Program-made: the position numbers and the translations under genes
Assembly: GCF_000092825.1 (NCBI RefSeq)
Contig: NC_014168.1
Coordinates: forward strand, 1,107,946 to 1,171,945
Direction: 5' to 3'
Length of the DNA: 64,000 nucleotides
From: Segniliparus rotundus DSM 44985
Lineage (GTDB): Bacteria > Actinomycetota > Actinomycetes > Mycobacteriales > Mycobacteriaceae
The notes under the pieces: generated by a model
Told to the model about the DNA's origin: nothing
What the model saw: only the letters and a program-made list of their open reading frames with translations
Database searches by the model: none
Shown here: in pieces, positions 61,962 to 64,000 of the stretch
Layout: each line of letters opens with the position of its first letter
Numbering within the stretch: the first letter of the stretch is position 1

Positions 61962-63740
61962 ATGAGCGACGCGTTCCAGGTCGACCTTCGAGGAGTCGTC
62001 GATCTCCTGTCCCACCACCTGTACTCGAGCCCGAGGGTCTACCTCCGAGAAATGCTGCAGAACGCCGTCGACGCCATCACCGCCCGCCGGGAGCACGAAC
62101 CCTCGGCCCCGGCCGAGGTCAGGATCGAGGCGGACGGCGCCGCGCTGACCGTGGCGGACACAGGGATCGGCTTGCGGCCTGAGCAGGCGCGCGAGTTCCT
62201 CGCCACCATCGGGCGCTCCTCCAAACGTGACGATTTCGGTTTCGCCCGGCACGAGTTCCTCGGCCAGTTCGGCGTGGGTTTGCTCTCGGCCTTCCTCGTC
62301 GCAGACGAGATCGAGGTTGTGACGAAGGCGCAAGGCTGCTCGCCGGTGCGGTGGGTCGGGCGTTGCGAAGGGGCGTACTCCATCGGCCCCGCCGAACGCG
62401 ACGAGGTCGGCACGACTGTCCGGCTCGCCGCCCGCCCAGGCGCGCAGGAGTGGTTCGACCCCCGAACAGTCCGCGACATCGTCGCGCATTTCGGCTCGAT
62501 GCTGCCGTGCCCGGTCACCGTCAACGGAGAACGAGTCGCGGGGGACGGGTTGCCGTGGGAGCGCGACGGGCGCAGCACGGGCCGCCGCGCCGCAGACCTC
62601 GTCGGTTACGCGCAGGACGTGCTGGGGTTCACCCCGTTCGATTTCGTGGAGCTCGACGTCCCCGAGGCAGGACTGACCGGCGTCGCCTACATCATGGGGA
62701 ACACGGTGAACCCGGCGCGACCAGGCGCGCACCGTGTGTATGTGAAGCGGATGCTCCTCAGCGAGGAGGCGGACGGGCTGCTGCCGGACTGGGCGTTCTT
62801 CGTCCGCTGTGTCGTGAACGCGCAAGAGCTGCGGCCGACCGCCAACCGCGAGGCGCTGTACGAGGACGAGCTTCTCGCGAGCGTGCGCGAGACGCTGGGG
62901 GGACGTCTGCGGTCCTGGCTGATCGGTCTTTCGGCGACCGATCCCACCAGGTTGGGCGCGTTCCTCCAGGCGCACCATCTGGCCGTCAAGTCTCTTGCGG
63001 CCCATGACGACGAGATGTTGCGGCTGATCGGGAAATTCTGGCCGGTGCAGACCAGCCACGGGCCCAAGACGTTGGCCGAGCTCGCGCAGCGCGAAGGGAC
63101 GCTCGGCTACACGTCCCGTTTGGACGAGTTCCGGCAGCTGGCCCAGGTCGCGGCGGCGCAAGGCATGGTTTTGATCAACGCGGGCTATGTGTACGACACG
63201 GAGCTCGTCGAGCGGTACCCCCGAGTCGATCCGGCGTTTTCGGCGCAGCGCATCGGCCCTGGCGATCTCGCCACCCAGCTTGACGAACTCGAACCAGAGC
63301 TCGCCCGCGCGCTCCAGCCGTTCCTCACCGCCGCGGGCCAGGTCCTTGAACCTCTTGGCTGCGAGGTCGTGTTGCGCAGCTTCGAACCAGCCGGAATCGC
63401 CGCTTTGTACCTGCTGGACCGCGCCGATGCGTGGCAGAATGATGTGAAGGCCACGAAAGCCCAGGCAGATGAGCTGTGGGCGCAGCTTTTGTCCGTGTTT
63501 GAGAAGCCTGCGCCAGCCCGCCCGAGGCTGGTGCTCAACATCCGCAACCCGCTGGTCGAGCAGATCGTCGGCCTCACCGGTCGGCCTTCGTTGTTGCGGC
63601 CTGTGCTCGAAGGCGTCTACGGGCACGCGCTGCTTTTGGGGCAACACCCCCTCAAGGACGCTGATGCAGCGTTGCTGAACCGCTCGCTGCTCAGCCTCGC
63701 GGAGCTTGCTTTGGCGCAGGGGGCCGCTGATGAACGCTGA
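61962..63740 (+). CDS. HSP90-family ATPase (short actinobacterial type)
   Basis: 592 residues. The GHKL ATP site is visible: LREMLQNAVDAI, VADTGIGL, LATIGRSSKRDDF and GQFGVGLLSAF. A middle domain follows; the usual C-terminal dimerisation part is shortened compared with HtpG (about 630). It belongs to the actinobacterial HSP90-like branch that is found with a TPR-type gene. ATG 61962; overlaps its downstream partner by 11 bp. Confidence 0.88.
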   Translation: MSDAFQVDLRGVVDLLSHHLYSSPRVYLREMLQNAVDAITARREHEPSAPAEVRIEADGAALTVADTGIGLRPEQAREFLATIGRSSKRDDFGFARHEFLGQFGVGLLSAFLVADEIEVVTKAQGCSPVRWVGRCEGAYSIGPAERDEVGTTVRLAARPGAQEWFDPRTVRDIVAHFGSMLPCPVTVNGERVAGDGLPWERDGRSTGRRAADLVGYAQDVLGFTPFDFVELDVPEAGLTGVAYIMGNTVNPARPGAHRVYVKRMLLSEEADGLLPDWAFFVRCVVNAQELRPTANREALYEDELLASVRETLGGRLRSWLIGLSATDPTRLGAFLQAHHLAVKSLAAHDDEMLRLIGKFWPVQTSHGPKTLAELAQREGTLGYTSRLDEFRQLAQVAAAQGMVLINAGYVYDTELVERYPRVDPAFSAQRIGPGDLATQLDELEPELARALQPFLTAAGQVLEPLGCEVVLRSFEPAGIAALYLLDRADAWQNDVKATKAQADELWAQLLSVFEKPAPARPRLVLNIRNPLVEQIVGLTGRPSLLRPVLEGVYGHALLLGQHPLKDADAALLNRSLLSLAELALAQGAADER

Positions 63741-64000
63741 AGAAGACCTGATGGTGGAGCTTCGCGAGGCAGTCGCTCTCGGCCATGGGCGCACGCAGAT
63801 CGAGGCCATGGAGCGGGTGCTCGCCAAGGCGCAGTCCCAGGGGCAGGCCGAGGCGGAGCACGCGGTGCGTGTGCGGCTCATCGAGGCGTACACGTTCGGC
63901 GGCGAGCCGCAAAAGCTGTTCTCGTCCTTCGCCTGGTGTCTCGCAGCCTATGATCGGGGCGAGCGGCAGCACGAGTTCCGGCTGCTCTGGGCGTTCAAGT
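63730..64000 (+). CDS. TPR-like companion of the HSP90 gene (partial)
   Basis: First 90 codons of an open frame from ATG 63730: paired helices (MVELREAVALGHGRTQIEAMERVLAKAQSQG.., AEAEHAVRVRLIEAYTFGG) with TPR spacing. It continues past the window. The overlap with the HSP90 gene indicates translational coupling and shared function. Confidence 0.65.
   Translation, partial: MNAEEDLMVELREAVALGHGRTQIEAMERVLAKAQSQGQAEAEHAVRVRLIEAYTFGGEPQKLFSSFAWCLAAYDRGERQHEFRLLWAFK

Overview
The window is high-GC actinobacterial DNA from a mycolic-acid-type organism (order Mycobacteriales). Three chromosomal blocks follow Mycobacterium tuberculosis gene order or content. The first is ACT protein/gatC/gatA/pfkA/gatB with an LppZ-like lipoprotein (compare Rv3013 to Rv3006). 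The second is recR/ybaB/SRPBCC/FAD oxidase/methyltransferase (compare Rv3715c to Rv3720), where the last two genes are the tuberculostearic-acid pair. The third is a set of cell-envelope genes: two GT87 mannosyltransferase-like proteins, a PapA-like acyltransferase and an LdtMt2-like L,D-transpeptidase. Segniliparus is a reasonable guess for the genus, but the sequence alone does not prove it. These family and synteny statements are from memory, with no database search.

Left chromosomal arm, 1-26.9 kb: glgX (partial), bioA, two tandem GT87 genes, ilvA, a YagU-like membrane protein, an ACT protein, gatC-gatA, an F420-type LLM oxidoreductase, pfkA, ggH (glucosylglycerate hydrolase), gatB, a frameshifted thioesterase, ilvD-lppZ, an SRPBCC protein, a universal stress protein, a HelD/HelR-type RNA-polymerase-recycling ATPase, a sedolisin (S53) protease and a PapA-like acyltransferase. 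A degenerate transposase remnant and a stranded tRNA terminator lie just before the element.

Integrated element, about 26.9-55.08 kb: a 40-bp direct repeat (26897-26936 and 55039-55078) marks integration into tRNA-Lys(CUU). The tyrosine integrase sits beside attR, and its promoter carries a perfect actinobacterial LexA box. A long leftward early operon (51.8 to about 43.1 kb) encodes XRE, ParB-like, PD-(D/E)XK, replication-like, methyltransferase and HNH proteins. A complete HK97-type head module follows (terS, terL, portal, protease, capsid, connectors). No tail or lysis gene is present. At the point where the tail genes would begin there is a 1,274-bp IS3-family insertion, and the genes on both sides of it end on TGA codons that belong to the IS terminal repeats. 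Beyond the IS is a rightward operon with an EspC-like type VII secretion substrate, a low-GC lipoprotein and a large repeat-containing protein truncated by the IS. The element is either a prophage that lost its tail/lysis genes through IS activity or a capsid-forming satellite with ESX-type cargo.

Right chromosomal arm, 55.1-64 kb: tRNA-Lys, the L,D-transpeptidase, recR, ybaB, DUF1697, SRPBCC, the bfaA-bfaB pair, an HSP90-family gene and the start of its downstream partner.
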